64,000 bases of DNA, from contig CP136067.1 of NCBI GenBank assembly GCA_032622095.1, positions 91,440,707-91,504,706 of the forward strand, in the 5' to 3' direction. A model generated the notes under the pieces. The model had not been told where the DNA came from, did not search any database, and was given only the letters and a program-made list of their open reading frames with translations. This DNA is from Siphonodentalium dalli (taxonomy: Eukaryota > Mollusca > Scaphopoda > Gadilida > Siphonodentaliidae). This document shows positions 35,567 through 47,039 of the stretch, one piece after another (within the stretch, counting starts at the first letter, position 1; each line of letters opens with the position of its first letter). Made by a program: the position numbers and the translations under genes.

Positions 35567-38500
35567 CTAAACGTACGAAATAGGCGTTAATATAGCCATC
35601 ATATAACTAGCTACTAATATATTTGAATATACTTGTGTCTGTATTAGTATAGAGTTGTGTTTAACTTAGCACAATGTTCTTCCAAAGTAACATGCCCATT
35701 GCACAAATCAACAAACAAATACTCCAACCTCGAGAAATATATATTGAAATATATCCACCAATTTACTAATGACAGTTTTGGCAGTAACGACGCCAATTCT
35801 CGAACTGAATTGACCTTGCGGTACCGTTTCTGGTTTCCTGAATTATCTTAAATACTACGTTTCGTTATATTGAACTAGAGGTCAAGACATGCTTGCGACA
35901 ATTTGGGATTCCCATAAACAATTTATTGGTAAGTGAATAATCGTATCTGTTGTCATTAAAGCGAGTAAATTGTTGTAAATTCTCCTGAGCAATTCAACAG
36001 CTTGTGATAGTGGGATTTGGTTTACGCGATGTGCGTGCTACAAGTTTGAATTGTTCAGTGAAATATAATAAATATATAGGGCATGACTTTTTACGCAATG
36101 TGCGTGCTACAAGTCTGGATTGTTCAGTAAAATATAATAAATATATAGGGCATGGCTTGTCGTTGATTGTGCGGTTATAATGCCCAGCAATTAAGAATAT
36201 CAACACACTACGGGGTTTGTCCATTCATTCGTACAAGAGTTACGTTGCATTTGTGAATGCTGTACCTGCACGAACAGTTTACTTTATAACTCAGATGTTG
36301 TTCGTCGGATTTTTTTGTTTTAGTATTATGATAGTCGATTTTGTGAGAAAAAAATACCCATTTAATAAGGGTTTCGTCCATTCATTCTTGGAGTTACGGA
36401 CCTTGTCGGAAATGTTTACACAGTACAGAAAATTTGCATTGTTCATTCAGTATAAATGGTCAGAATTGTATGTTAGTCGTCGGGCACATCCAGACTTGTA
36501 CATTGATGTTGCCGTTTTATAAATTCGATAAAAGATGGATAATCCAAAACCGTATTTCACGAAATCAGTTTCGCACTAATTCGGTATGACGATGGCACAT
36601 GATATGGAAGTCAGTTAACTTTCAATTTGTCAAGATAGTATTATGATGTTAAGGCAAATTATAAAGACATATTTGCGTATCGCTTTAAGAAAAGAAATAA
36701 GCTGGTGCAAAATGTAACATGTTTGTTTTGTCTGCATCGTATTTGGCTTCGTGACGTTTGTTATTCCGCAAATGAAGTTCCGCGATGGAGGAACATTGTG
36801 ATGCGGATAAATTTCAACTCAGCGCCAACTTTAATATACGCATATATTTTATCTCACTGGACTATATATGTAAGCCTCGTCCAACGATGTGGTTTGTTGC
36901 TACTTGGTATTCACTATTGATGATATCTCCGACCCCAACAAGATAGTATGTTTCCTAATTTTAGCACAACCATTATACATGTAGTCGGGGACAAATTCAA
37001 ATATCTAATTTTTTAACATGCATGTTATTGCGGTGAGGTAATTTGAATGTTATCTCCGCCTTACTGGAAAGTGTTACCTTTTTTGTCCAACATGTATTTC
37101 TAATCGACATGTCTGAAGCGAGGATTTATCAAGTTCCTGTCTTCACTGATCGCAACATCGCTTCGATGTGTTTTGCCAATTTACGAACCCAATTTTCAGT
37201 TTGCTTTCGTTAGAAAAAGTACTCAATTGTTCACTATTAACGTTATATTATTGTGAATTGTTGTACAGTATGTTATCTGAGACAGCATTAAACACGTTCG
37301 ATACATATAACAAAACATTTTTCACGGCTTTTCGTAGACTATGCCAACATATTATTCATCGGTGGGAGAACAGTTACTTCACATCCGGCTCGGAACTATG
37401 TTTTGTCATAGTCAACTCCAATCCGTGCGCTATTTATACAAATATCTCCATAAAACACAATTCACCTGGATATGCTTGGTCCAGTGCGTTGAATATGTCG
37501 TATGGGCTACTTCCCTTCAGTGAGAGGAGCTCTCCCCCTTTATCTGTGCACTCGTCCTTCGCCTGTTGTCTGTCATGTGAATTTTGTAGAGTTATCATCC
37601 ATGCTCCATTCTCGGCAGAGATGTAGTGGTACAGCTGTTTCCCTGGCGTCAGCACTAATCGTGAAAATAAAGATAAAACAAATGGTGTTCGTGATTCAAA
37701 TTAAAGGTCGTGCACGACTTTGATGGCGACTAATTGGGGTAGTCGCATAGTCAGTTTATCCCTGTTTGTCCTTGGGGCAGTCGCATAGTCAGTTACATTC
37801 CATATTTTACATTGACATACTATAAGCAATAATACACAAGCTGTAACAACAGAATTTAATGCAGATTGTTCAATGTTCATGCAAAAGTGAATATCTTTGT
37901 TTATATATATACATCAGGCTGGTTCAACTTCTGGAGATAGGGTAAGGTATTGAGTCATCGTACAAAGTATGCAGGTAATACATGTGATTATGTAGAATCA
38001 ATTATTGGTTACTATTCCAATGGATATTCTCATTACAAAAACGGTGAGACGATATAGTGTATTGCTGTACAGCTGTGAAAATAATACAGTTTTCTTTATA
38101 GGAAATCAGTGGTGATCCGCAAAATAAAGCTGCAGAATGGACAATATGTAGTCCAATGCCAGCTATTTTTCTTCCAGTATAGCTCTTTCATTTAAATAAA
38201 AAGGACAAGTAAATAGAAAGTGATCAGCATCTTCGATTTTGTATCCATGCACAGTTACATTTGGGATTTCTTGTTATATATTTTGTTAGTTTGTCTCCGT
38301 TGAAATCACTACATCTGTTTCGGGGTCTATTCTGTAAAATGTTATCTTCTTCTTCTGGTATCAATGTCTTCAGTATGGGTTTACAATATTTGAAAGTATG
38401 GAGATCGAGGTACATTGTTGAGCTACTTTGTCCAGACAGATCGAACCCATTGAAGGGAAGAAACTACAGTTTGTGTGTTGAGAACCAGGGGTAAAAGTTC

Positions 38501-39008
38501 GAACGTAACTAGGGTTTCTAAATTCATATCTATGTTTAGTTATTTCTCCTGTTGTTGGGGGGGGGGGAGTTTATCCAATATATATGGGTGTGCGTTTCTT
38601 GTCATTATTCGGTATGTACATGTAAGGCGTAAATTGTGTCATTCTCGATGTTGTGAGAGGGTGTTTCATCCAAGTTCACGTAGTAAATTAACGTTTGAGA
38701 CATATTTGCTAAGGCCACTAACAATTCGTGCTGCATCATAATGTAGATCGTCCAGATTTTTAAGGAGGTACGTTTTTGCATTATTCCAAGATATCACCAT
38801 AGTCAATTAATGGTAAAACAAAAGTATTATACATCAAATCTAAAGTACGTCTATTTAAAGTATATTTCATCTTTCTCAGTCAGTTTATCCCTGTTTGTCC
38901 TTGTTCGATTCTCGGTTTGTTACCGGCCGCTAGATTGCCCGTGGCAGGCAATCACGGACAAACCGCGATAAGGACTGTGATGAAAATAGAGTGGTGCCTA
39001 GCCATCAT
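35322..39008 (-). CDS. Secreted C-type lectin gene, three exons
   Basis: Inferred gene on the minus strand: signal-peptide exon about 39008-38960, first lectin exon 37654-37466, last exon 35566-35322. The product would be about 160 residues: a signal peptide plus one C-type lectin-like domain, which in animals binds sugars or other ligands outside the cell, often in immunity. Four canonical cysteines are visible: KDEC in exon 2, then GDCGGLW, DAPC and YIC in exon 3. The exon 2 donor (CAG|GTGAAT, one spare base) fits the exon 3 acceptor (tacgtttag, two spare bases). Intron 1 holds a LINE insertion. The first donor is weak, so the signal exon is the least certain part. Confidence 0.75.
35567..37465 (-). 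other. Lectin intron 2; no other gene seen
   Basis: Holds a 69-bp tandem duplication (36021-36156), an open plus-strand frame at 36217-36522 without domain signal, and a stretch near 36540-36640 distantly similar to 6580-6740. No further exon was recognised. Confidence 0.5.
36021..36156 (+). repeat. 69-bp tandem duplication
   Basis: Two units of 'ttacgc(g/a)atgtgcgtgctacaagt...aaatataataaatatatagggcatg' with a period of 69 bp, differing at a few bases. Confidence 0.9.
37466..37654 (-). CDS. C-type lectin exon 2 (N-terminal half of the domain)
   Basis: 189-bp phase-1 exon: acceptor ttttcacgattag, donor CAG|GTGAAT. It encodes LTPGKQLYHYIS, then AKDECTDKGGELLSLKG and YDIFNALDQAYPG. These are the first beta strand, the first conserved cysteine and the alpha-helix region of a C-type lectin domain. 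Confidence 0.78.
37749..37774 (+). repeat. Target-site duplication, copy 1 (26 bp) of the intronic LINE
   Basis: The 26-bp sequence starting agtcagtttatccctg and ending gtccttg occurs here and at 38878-38903, flanking the LINE fragment between them. Confidence 0.88.
37775..38877 (-). mobile_element. 5'-truncated LINE fragment inside lectin intron 1
   Basis: The minus strand encodes the end of a non-LTR reverse transcriptase polyprotein: LRKMKYTLNRRTLDLMYNTF and LPLIDYGDI near 38875-38790, then AARIVSGL, RELGW and, after a frameshift, DADHFLFTCPFYLNERAIL (about 38220-38165) with a final IIFTAVQQYTISSHRF-like tail near 38095-38045. These are the typical post-palm and zinc-knuckle segments of Jockey/CR1-type LINEs. 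It differs from the LINE at 756-3767. Several frameshifts and stops make it a pseudogene. The 26-bp target duplication gives exact limits. Confidence 0.87.
38878..38903 (+). repeat. Target-site duplication, copy 2 (26 bp) of the intronic LINE
   Basis: Identical to 37749-37774; marks the 5' (truncated) end of the minus-strand LINE fragment. Confidence 0.88.
38960..39008 (-). CDS. Signal-peptide exon of the C-type lectin (probable)
   Basis: ATG at 39008 begins MMARHHSIFITVLIAV, a typical short secretion signal. A phase-1 donor is needed to join exon 2; the only candidate giving that phase is a weak GT at 38959-38958. An in-frame TGA at 38954-38952 means splicing must occur before it. The position upstream of the lectin exons on the same strand supports it, but expression data would be needed to fix the exon end. 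Confidence 0.5.
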
Positions 39009-39149
39009 GGCTTGTTATTTTAATGTGGTACAGTTGGCAGATTACAATGGGGAAAAGTGGTGAAAATAGATGGTATTTGAAGTGCGAAGTGTATGTCCTA
39101 TCTGTTTTGGTGATCCTCCCGCACTATCACGATCTCAAGCGGGGGTGAA
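39009..39149. other. Putative lectin upstream region
   Basis: Short region between the lectin start codon and the satellite array. No clear TATA box was recognised on the minus strand. Confidence 0.3.
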
Positions 39150-39672
39150 GCGGCGCCACTTATGATGGAAATTGGCGAGTAAACAAATTCGCATCAAAGT
39201 TAAAGCCCCCCCCCCCCATCTCTCACCCAAAACGGTACCAAATGGTGTATTTAAACGATTAGATTCCTCGTATCACAGAGCACAATAATTATCAATATGT
39301 TTGAAATCGGCGTTAAACACACAGGGTATATCAAATTTTGGTGTCGCTCTCACCTTCGACTCGAATGGCCCCACTGTTGCCATATTTAAACCACGCAATC
39401 AGACTCCTGATGTCATGGAGATGATTATTCATAAGTTTGGTGCTAATCGGCGACTAAACAAATTTTATTAAAATTTAGCCCACCCCCCCCCCCCATCTAT
39501 CGCAAGCGGCACCAATATGGCGTCTTTAAATAGCACGATTATATTCCTCTTACAATGTATAAGAATGTGTACCATTTGGTGGAAATCGACGCTAAAAATA
39601 TGTGTATCAATTTGGGTGCCCTCTCCCCTTCAGTGGACCAGTGATTCGAACGACGCCACTTTTGACAGCTTC
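39150..39672 (+). repeat. ~138-bp satellite array, left part
   Basis: The phrase tgg(c/a)aatcggcg(a/c) or variants recurs near 39164, 39302, 39441 and 39578. Alternate units carry poly-C followed by 'catctctcaccc', giving a ~277-bp higher-order period. The last unit is broken after gacagcttc (39672) by the large palindromic element and continues at 58832. Confidence 0.8.
39667..39672 (+). repeat. 6-bp target-site duplication (left)
   Basis: AGCTTC immediately precedes the AGCAGCATG terminus; the same six bases follow the opposite terminus at 58832-58837. Confidence 0.85.
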
Positions 39673-39866
39673 AGCAGCATGTGGGCTTCTGCGGGGGCTG
39701 ATGGTATGGGACCCCTTCTCCTATAGGTTTGTATGTCTATGGCCCCATAGTATGGCAACGCCCCCTTTCCTATGCTTTGTGCGGGTCCATAGTCTTACAA
39801 ACTCCTCCTTTTTTATTAATTATTATATATCGCTCCTCCTTTTTCTCCTTCCCACGCAATTTTATC

Positions 39867-39965
39867 TTCTGGAACAATCTAGAAATTTTTTTTTCTGGAA
39901 CAATCTAGTAAAATATTTGTTTCTGGAAAATTCTAGAAATTTTTTTCTACAACATTCTAGTAAAA
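39867..39965 (+). promoter_or_regulatory. Heat-shock-element-like minisatellite in the terminal repeat
   Basis: Four 26-28 bp units of the type TTCTGGAACAATCTAGAA. The unit at 39921-39938 (TTCTGGAAAATTCTAGAA) is a perfect alternation of four TTC/GAA blocks spaced by two bases, the consensus bound by heat-shock factor; neighbours keep two or three blocks. Related units occur at 40389-40406 and 40446-40463. The mirror sites in the right arm are at about 58540-58635. Function is inferred from sequence only. Confidence 0.45.
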
Positions 39966-40635
39966 TCCATAATGTATTCGTGTAATAAAATTCATACTTG
40001 TATAAGGCCTCTTTAAAATTTATACCTGTAAAGCCCCAATGTTAATTTCACACGGTACACACATTGGCTTCTCACGCTATGATAGCATCTATCTATTTAC
40101 CGTTCTCCACGCATATAATTTAGGCAGTAAAACTCATTTCTCAAATCTTCTGGCTCTAAAACCCTTCGGCCCCTTTAACTTTTATACCTTTCGATAACTA
40201 AAAAACATTATTGATCTCACAGATTTATTAACTGCTCTGTACCTGGTAGTAAACACATTCCACGAGGCACGCTTTATCTCTAACAATAACAGAGCATCAT
40301 GGAATATATTCTATAATGGCTGGTTTACTCAATGCCAGATGTGCACTAAACACGCCAGCATCTATCTATTTACCGTTCGCAATTTTATCTTCTGGAACAA
40401 TCTAGTAAAATTCCTAAAAATATTCCTTCCCACGCAAATTATTCTTTCTGGAATAATCTGGAAATTTGTGTCTTCTACAACATTATAGTAAATCCATAAT
40501 GTATTCGTTTAAGACACTTCATACTCGCATATGGCCCTTTAAACTAACAATGCTGAAGGCAGGCGCACCTTTGTCTGTTAATTAACTTCTAAGCACGGGG
40601 GGAACACAATGCACCTACTGCAGGGCACAGAGCTC

Positions 40636-40855
40636 TCAAGCTAATAACACAACATATAACCATTCTGGAACATTCTCCATGCCGACGGGGATAAAGCGGT
40701 GAGACAGATTAATGAGATTATGCATACCACTAGGTGATAAAACATTTAAGCCTGCACTAATTTGAATAAAAAAACATTCAGGGGCCGGTATCATTTGCAC
40801 ATATTGGTTAGGAAAAATAAAATGCCTTTCTAGCTGCCTCTGAAACAATTAATAA
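40636..40855 (-). other. Possible exon preceded by a strong splice acceptor
   Basis: On the minus strand, taattgtttcag is followed by an open frame of about 70 codons (QLERHFIFPNQYVQM, PSGMHNLINLSHRF, ending VPEWLYVVLLA and stop). It has protein-like composition but no family I recognise. In the right arm the same region (about 57680-57867) carries deletions that break the frame. Confidence 0.25.
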
Positions 40856-41775
40856 AATTAAAATAATCTACAAAGTTCTCAGCACGTGGGAGACCATCTA
40901 GGTATTAAATACACATCTAACTCCAAGCAGCCAACATATGCTTACAGAGCATAACCCATGCAATTTAACTCTCACAAAAGTTATACCGCGAGCGGAATGA
41001 ACCCTGAATACATACTGACTCCCCAGTATGTATCCCTCCTAATGGTCAACTGTTATGGTACAATTGATTAAATCATCACTAACATTAGTTAAGCTTTTTC
41101 TCTAAATACCCCTTTAATATCTGTAATCGAACTATTAGGAATCAATCAATGCCTTGTCAATAGATATTTGAACATTTCAAATAAAGTAAATCCTACACAC
41201 AATTTCTCGAAGCTTCGTAATTAAACACATGTTTAAGTCATTTAATGCCACGATACGTCTGTCATTCAAATGCATGCTCCTAATGGCTTCTGCATCTGTG
41301 GAGACTGAGAGATAAACAAAATTAATGTTTCTGTAGAAATTAAGGTTTTCTAGTGTGTCACTACTTCAGATATGGTTCAAATAGCATACAAATCACCGCA
41401 TTTTGGTCACATACCTTAAAGGTACACGTCATTTATGCATTTAAACCTAATTCCGCGTATACATCAATCATCTCTTTATTTTCCAAATAGTTTGAATGTA
41501 CCTAGTTTTAACAAAGATTTATGCAATCTACATGCTTTCATTCATATAAAATTTACGAAATGTATGTTAAACGACAACAACATTGTAACAGACTGGCCAC
41601 TTACCTTCAATTTATAGGTCATATTAGCCTGTACATTTATGGGAGACAGACATACATAATATAATGCATTGGCACAGTGTTAGTGATAATAATAAGGTGT
41701 CATTACTTCAGAAATGGTTCATATAGCATACTGTTGTACCCGTGGTCACGTACATTAAATGAACACGTCACTTAA

Positions 41776-43290
41776 GCATTTAAACCTAACTCAGTGTATC
41801 TATCAATAAAACGCTCTTTATTTTCAAATTTGTCTGAATTGTACTAAATTTACATTTAAAATCAAGCATTTAAACCTAATTCCGTCTATCCGTGAATAAA
41901 AAACGCTCTTTATTTTCAAAATTTGTCTAAATGTCCATCGTTTACTAAATTTATATTTAAAATTAAGCATTTAAACCTAATTCCGTCTATCCGTAAATAA
42001 AAAACGCTATTTATTTTCAAAATTTGTCTTAATGTCCATCGTTTACTAAATTTATATTTAAAATTAAGCATTTAAACATAATTCATCGTATCTATCAATA
42101 AAACGCTCTTTATTTTCAAAAACGTCCATAGTTTTAACAAAGATTTTGCAATCTACATGCTTTAATTCATATAAAATTACCAAGTGTGTGTTAGACAACA
42201 ACATTATAACATATTGGCTTTCAAGTTACATATGCATGTACATTCGATGCACGAGGAAACATTGTAGGAAATGAAGGTATTGATGTGTCATTACTTTAGA
42301 AATTGTTCATACAATTGACCGTATTTTGATCACATACCTTAAAGGTACACGTCACTTTGTCTATAATCAGACAATACATTACACGTAGGGTTAAACATGT
42401 CCATCGTAGTAAGCTTATTTACTTCAGAAATGGTTCCAGTAGCATACTATTGCACCCGTGGTCACATACCTTAAAGGAACACGTCACTTAGGCATTTAAA
42501 CATAACTCAGTGTATCTATCAATTAAACGCTCTTTATTTTCAAAATTTGTCTTAATTGTACTAAATTTACATTTAAAATCAAGCATTTAAACCTAATTCC
42601 GTCTATCCGAAAAATAAAACACACTCTTTATTTTCAAAATTTGTCTTAATGTCCATCGTTTACTAAATTTATATTTAAAATTAAGCATTTCAACATAATT
42701 CATCGTATCCATAAATAAAAAACACTCTTTATTTTCAAAAACGTCCATAGTTTTAACAAAGATTTTTGCAATCTACATGCTTTAATTCATATAAAATTAC
42801 CCAGTGTGTGTTAGACAACAACATTATAACATATTGGCTTTCAAGTTACATATGCATGTACATTCGATGCACGAGGCAACATTGTAGGAAATGAAGGTAT
42901 TGATGTGTCATTACTTCAGAAATTGTTCATACAATTGACCGTATTTTGATCACATACCTTAAATGTACACGTCACTTTTGTCTATAATCACACAACAGAT
43001 TACACATAGGGTTCAACATGTCCACCGTAGTAAGCTTATTTACTTCAGAAATGGTTCCAATAACATAGTATTGTACCCGTGGTATCACATACCTTAAAGG
43101 TACACGTCACTTTTGTCTATAATCAGACATTACATTACACGTATGGTTAAGCATGTCCATCGTAGTAAGCTTATTTACTTCAGAAATGGTTCCAATAGCA
43201 TAGTATTGTACCCGCGGGGTCACATACCTTAAAGGTACACGTCATTTGTGTCTATAATCAGACAATACATTACGCATAGGGTTCAACATG
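41776..43290 (+). repeat. Nested tandem repeats in the left arm
   Basis: ~101-bp units start near 41866, 41967 and 42068 (gcatttaaacctaattccgtc...aaaacgctctttattttcaaaa). A larger 619-bp segment is duplicated (42121 and 42740). Further 'catacctta aaggtacacgtcact' units continue to about 43250. Many units include the AATAAA...CTCTTTATTT motif. Confidence 0.8.
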
Positions 43291-43873
43291 TTCACCGAAG
43301 CAACCTAATCCAAAAGCAACGAACACCCATTACTGAGTCCCGCTGTTACACACAACACAATTACTCTGGATTAAGGTCTTCCAGTAATGAGTTATGGTTG
43401 TATACTTTAGAAATGGTACCTATAGCATAATATTGTACCCCATTGATGCACATCACGTTTCATGTGAATTACATGAGCAGGTAACTCAATTCTCTGCATT
43501 TCGAATGGAGTTGGGTATTTTTGTATATTATATACAGCGTTATTTAGCTTAGAAATGGTTGTTATTTTATATCAATATGCCAGTTTATGTCACAGACAAA
43601 ATGCGTACTCACTCTTCACATAGACTAATATGTAAGCATTTGTATCATTTAGAATGTCAAAATATGGTCTAAATCAGTCGCAATAGCTATATATGGCCAC
43701 TTACCGTTCAAGTTATAACCCCATTAAAACTATGCTTCAAATGTAAATTATATGTAACTTGAATATGATCGGTCCCCAGGCCCTTTTTAGGTCATAGGTT
43801 CTAACCGACCATCGTTCATACTCGAACGCGTGTGTATATGATAGCTATGGTAATGGTAGATAAATCTAGAGAG

Positions 43874-44373
43874 TTACGTAGACCCACTGCCTACATCAAT
43901 ATATATATATATACAATATACATGCACTGGCCGCAATGGGTTCCCGTTACTAGCATATAGACATGAAGTATTAAAGTTATACACCTTCATCAGCGCGCTC
44001 TTAATGAGTTTTGAATTGGCATACGGGTACGAATCCAAACCATTCCGATGTAATTTATCGGAATGCCAATCATAACCATCTGCACAGAGAAAGCTAGTGG
44101 GGACGATACACACTGTTTGCGTATTGACTAGACAAATTGAGGTAAAGAAGCACCCTGATGTATCAAAGGTATATTTCAAGGATTTTTAATCGGCAACCAA
44201 TATTGAATATATTTTTGTTGGGCATGGTCATATGCACCACTGTGTTTCATATAAAACAAAAAACTAGTGGGTGGTGAAATCACCGAAGGCCAATATTCCC
44301 GATGGTAAGTTATTTTTAGCATATGGGATACATTTATGACTAAATCGGTTATAGGAAATGAGGTAAATTGCAC
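43874..44373 (-). other. Two adjoining open frames in the left arm, unknown
   Basis: One frame (44373-44176) starts MQFTSFPITDLVINV and ends IKNP; an overlapping one (44179-43874) contains CADGYDWHSDKLHRNGLDSY. The right arm has the same pair (54764-55009 and 55000-55239) with small differences; there the first frame runs longer because TGA is CGA. They might be parts of one decayed gene. No family recognised. Confidence 0.3.
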
Positions 44374-44517
44374 TTTATTATTTAAAAGGAATAACGCTAT
44401 ACAAGCTTAAACACACAAACCATGAGTTTTATCAACTTATTACGTGTAGCATATTTGGAGTTTAGTTATGTTCATCAAACACTGGTAATTGACACCTCTG
44501 TCTGTATATTTTTGTTA

Positions 44518-45114
44518 TTACGATTGGGTCCCGTGTTCACCCTTTTTAGTTGTAAGCGAATAGTCTCCATAGCTCCAAATCGTTCCGAATGTCCAAACTA
44601 ATTCACTATCTAATTCTGAAATAGGTTTAGTTGTGCTTACAATGTAATCCAAAACTAGTTGTTCATTGAACATCTTTTCAATCGTGAAAATAGGACAAGG
44701 TTCCCTCATAATAATGTAACCATAAATTGATGTAACTTCTTCGAATTCCAAACAATAGTCATTAAAAACCGTGCTACGGTATTCAGCGAAGCGGGCAAAG
44801 TTATCACCGATAAGTACACGAATCTCATACATGTCTTTTTTAGTAATACCACTAAATATCCAACACTCAGAAAACAGTTGATCCAAAGTATCCAGTAAGA
44901 TATCTGATTCAAATTCTGATCTCTCCATCAAAGCATTCAATCTCTTTCTACCATCATCAAAATTTCCTTCTAGAAGTTCCGTAATTATTAATTTACTCTC
45001 CCTTAAGAACCATGTATGTTGTAATTCTGTTTTCATGTCTCCATGTATCGTTGACGCGTTAACTAACTCCTTGTAAATTTTCTCAAGCATTTATGTGGGT
45101 AATATTTCATCCAT
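44518..45114 (-). pseudogene. ~198-codon uncharacterised gene, left-arm copy with nonsense lesion
   Basis: The minus-strand frame from ATG 45114 is interrupted at codon 8 by TAA (45093-45091) and is then open from an internal Met to 44518 (190 codons). The N-terminal pattern ILPTEMLEKIYKEL resembles the start of an F-box (LPxEILxxIxxxL), so an ubiquitin-ligase adaptor-like role is conceivable. The rest (WFLRESKLIITELLEGN, WIFSGITKKDMYEIRVLIG) has no family I recognise. It has acidic, helical-looking composition and no membrane segment. The right-arm copy lacks the stop but has a one-base deletion, so neither arm encodes the full frame. It is the longest non-repetitive frame in the element and the best candidate for an element-borne protein. 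Confidence 0.5.
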
Positions 45115-45399
45115 AATTCCTAATTTACAAAACCATCTGTTTATTCGAGTAAATCCGCTAACTCACATGTCATTGGACATGAGTTCCTCATATAATTAAC
45201 ACAATCGGTTGTTCGTACCCATACCTAGTGAGCTTTTGATCTATAATAGCTATCGGTAAAGTATTTAGTTCTTATTATAATATTTATAACCAATCAAAAT
45301 CCGTTGCTGAATTTAGCTATACGAGGACAAACGGAATGATAACATCCGTTCAACAACTTGGTATTCCAGTCATAGTCATAGTTCATTTCATATTATTAC

Positions 45400-46115
45400 T
45401 CTAAAATCTCCATTACATGGAGAAAATAAAGAGCCCATCTGATGTAAACTAGTATATAAGTACTTAGTGATTTATTTTCATCAATTATATGTATTGTTAC
45501 TCCTATAAATATAGTCTGTTATACAGAGGATACATCGCCCACGTGACAGTGTCGTGTCACGAAAGGTCTACTGTGTTCAAAGTATATAAATGCGTGTCAG
45601 GTTTATGTATATGTCCCTGTTTCTTAAAGCAAATCCAGTACATATACGTGCGTTAAGACACGTGCAATTACCACTAGTAAATCACGTATAAAAGCTCTTT
45701 AATGCATAGTTAAACTGTTGAGTTTTCACACGCATTATATGTCTTTTTTATGGACTATATACGTGGTATATGTCATTATATACAAGAATGTAATGTAATC
45801 ACGTGCGCGTATTAATTTCATATATTCTTCTCAAAACAACTCAGCACAACGCATCAATTCTGATGTCTATGGCGGTTCAAACAGTGTACACTTTCAGTGT
45901 TGTTACCGTTTAATGCATACCATACTCATTTATGCATAATAACGCGGGTCTACATCGTTGCTATATACCTATATACGTCCATATTTCTTAAAGTATAGTA
46001 TCTATACGTACATCATGGCGTATAGTAAACCCCCCTTTCACTGGTAAATCACGTATAAACGCTCTTTATTGTATAGTCAACTAACCATTTCTACATACAC
46101 GCTGTTCTGTGGTGG
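45400..46115 (+). repeat. ~367-bp tandem duplication with TATA-like/CTCTTTA motifs
   Basis: Both units share 'tttcttaaag', then 'gtaaatcacgtataaa(a/c)gctctttaatgcatag' (45677 and 46044). The unit may include a core-promoter-like TATAAA or, on the other strand, AATAAA. The mirror copy is in the right arm at about 53040-53700. Confidence 0.6.
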
Positions 46116-47039
46116 TCTGTTGTGTCTTACCATTATACCATTATATGTAGAAGGTAATGTGGTCAAATATGTTTAAGTCTGATTTTGTGTCAATGTGCCT
46201 GTTATTAATCTCATCAATTGGGTCGTTTATAAGTCGTCAAACATGATGATTTCTAATCATCTAATAGGTATTATAAAAAATGCCTACTTCACAAATATTT
46301 TGAGTGCATTTCAGTGTATGTTTCGTGCTCTGTAAAAACGTGATTTGACCGCTAGTGATGTAGTGAAATAACGTATTTTATAGTTGTCAAATACGTACTA
46401 AAAATATTGTCAATTTATGACTCATCTAATGAATTTTCCACACCTAGTGTCTACAATATGTTTATATATTGTGACTCATTACTACGATTGCAGTATGTCC
46501 ACGTATGTCAGATATTACATAACCTTGATAACTATGTTTAGAAATACCTGGTATATGAGATCATATTGTAGCAGACAGAGACTGGAATGCGACTTGCATC
46601 TACCATCACGTGCGTTCGAATGAAGTTACATGTACGATATGAGCCATTAATTGTGTCGATGAGGTGTTATATCAGTATATTCATGCAATATTCGTAAATG
46701 ACAGCAACATATCTTTTCCCTCCCATTATCAAGCGAGATTTTGTGATTAGCTGACAAACATGGCATTTCGAATATATATAGCCTATTGGACACTTACTTC
46801 AAATGCTAAAATTGCCTCTTCAAAATAGTTAAAAGTACACATTTTTATTTCGAATTTCATTGTTTACGGTTAATTTCCTGTTATGAAATTGGTCCTTTTA
46901 TAAATGCTTAATACGCAGTTACAAAAAGCCCTAATTGACAAACATTTTAAGCGCTATTATGACTATATTTGACGAATAAAAAAAACGCCATTTGACCTAG
47001 TACAACAACGTGAAATGACTACTTTTTAAACGCGAATTT

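Noticed and set aside
36217-36522. 101-codon plus-strand frame as a gene
   Set aside because: It lies in the lectin intron, contains an internal repeat (gt(c)ccattcattc) and has no recognisable domain.
38900-38925. tRNA B-box-like 'gttcgattc' near 38906
   Set aside because: No A box or cloverleaf upstream; the upstream DNA is LINE and its target duplication.
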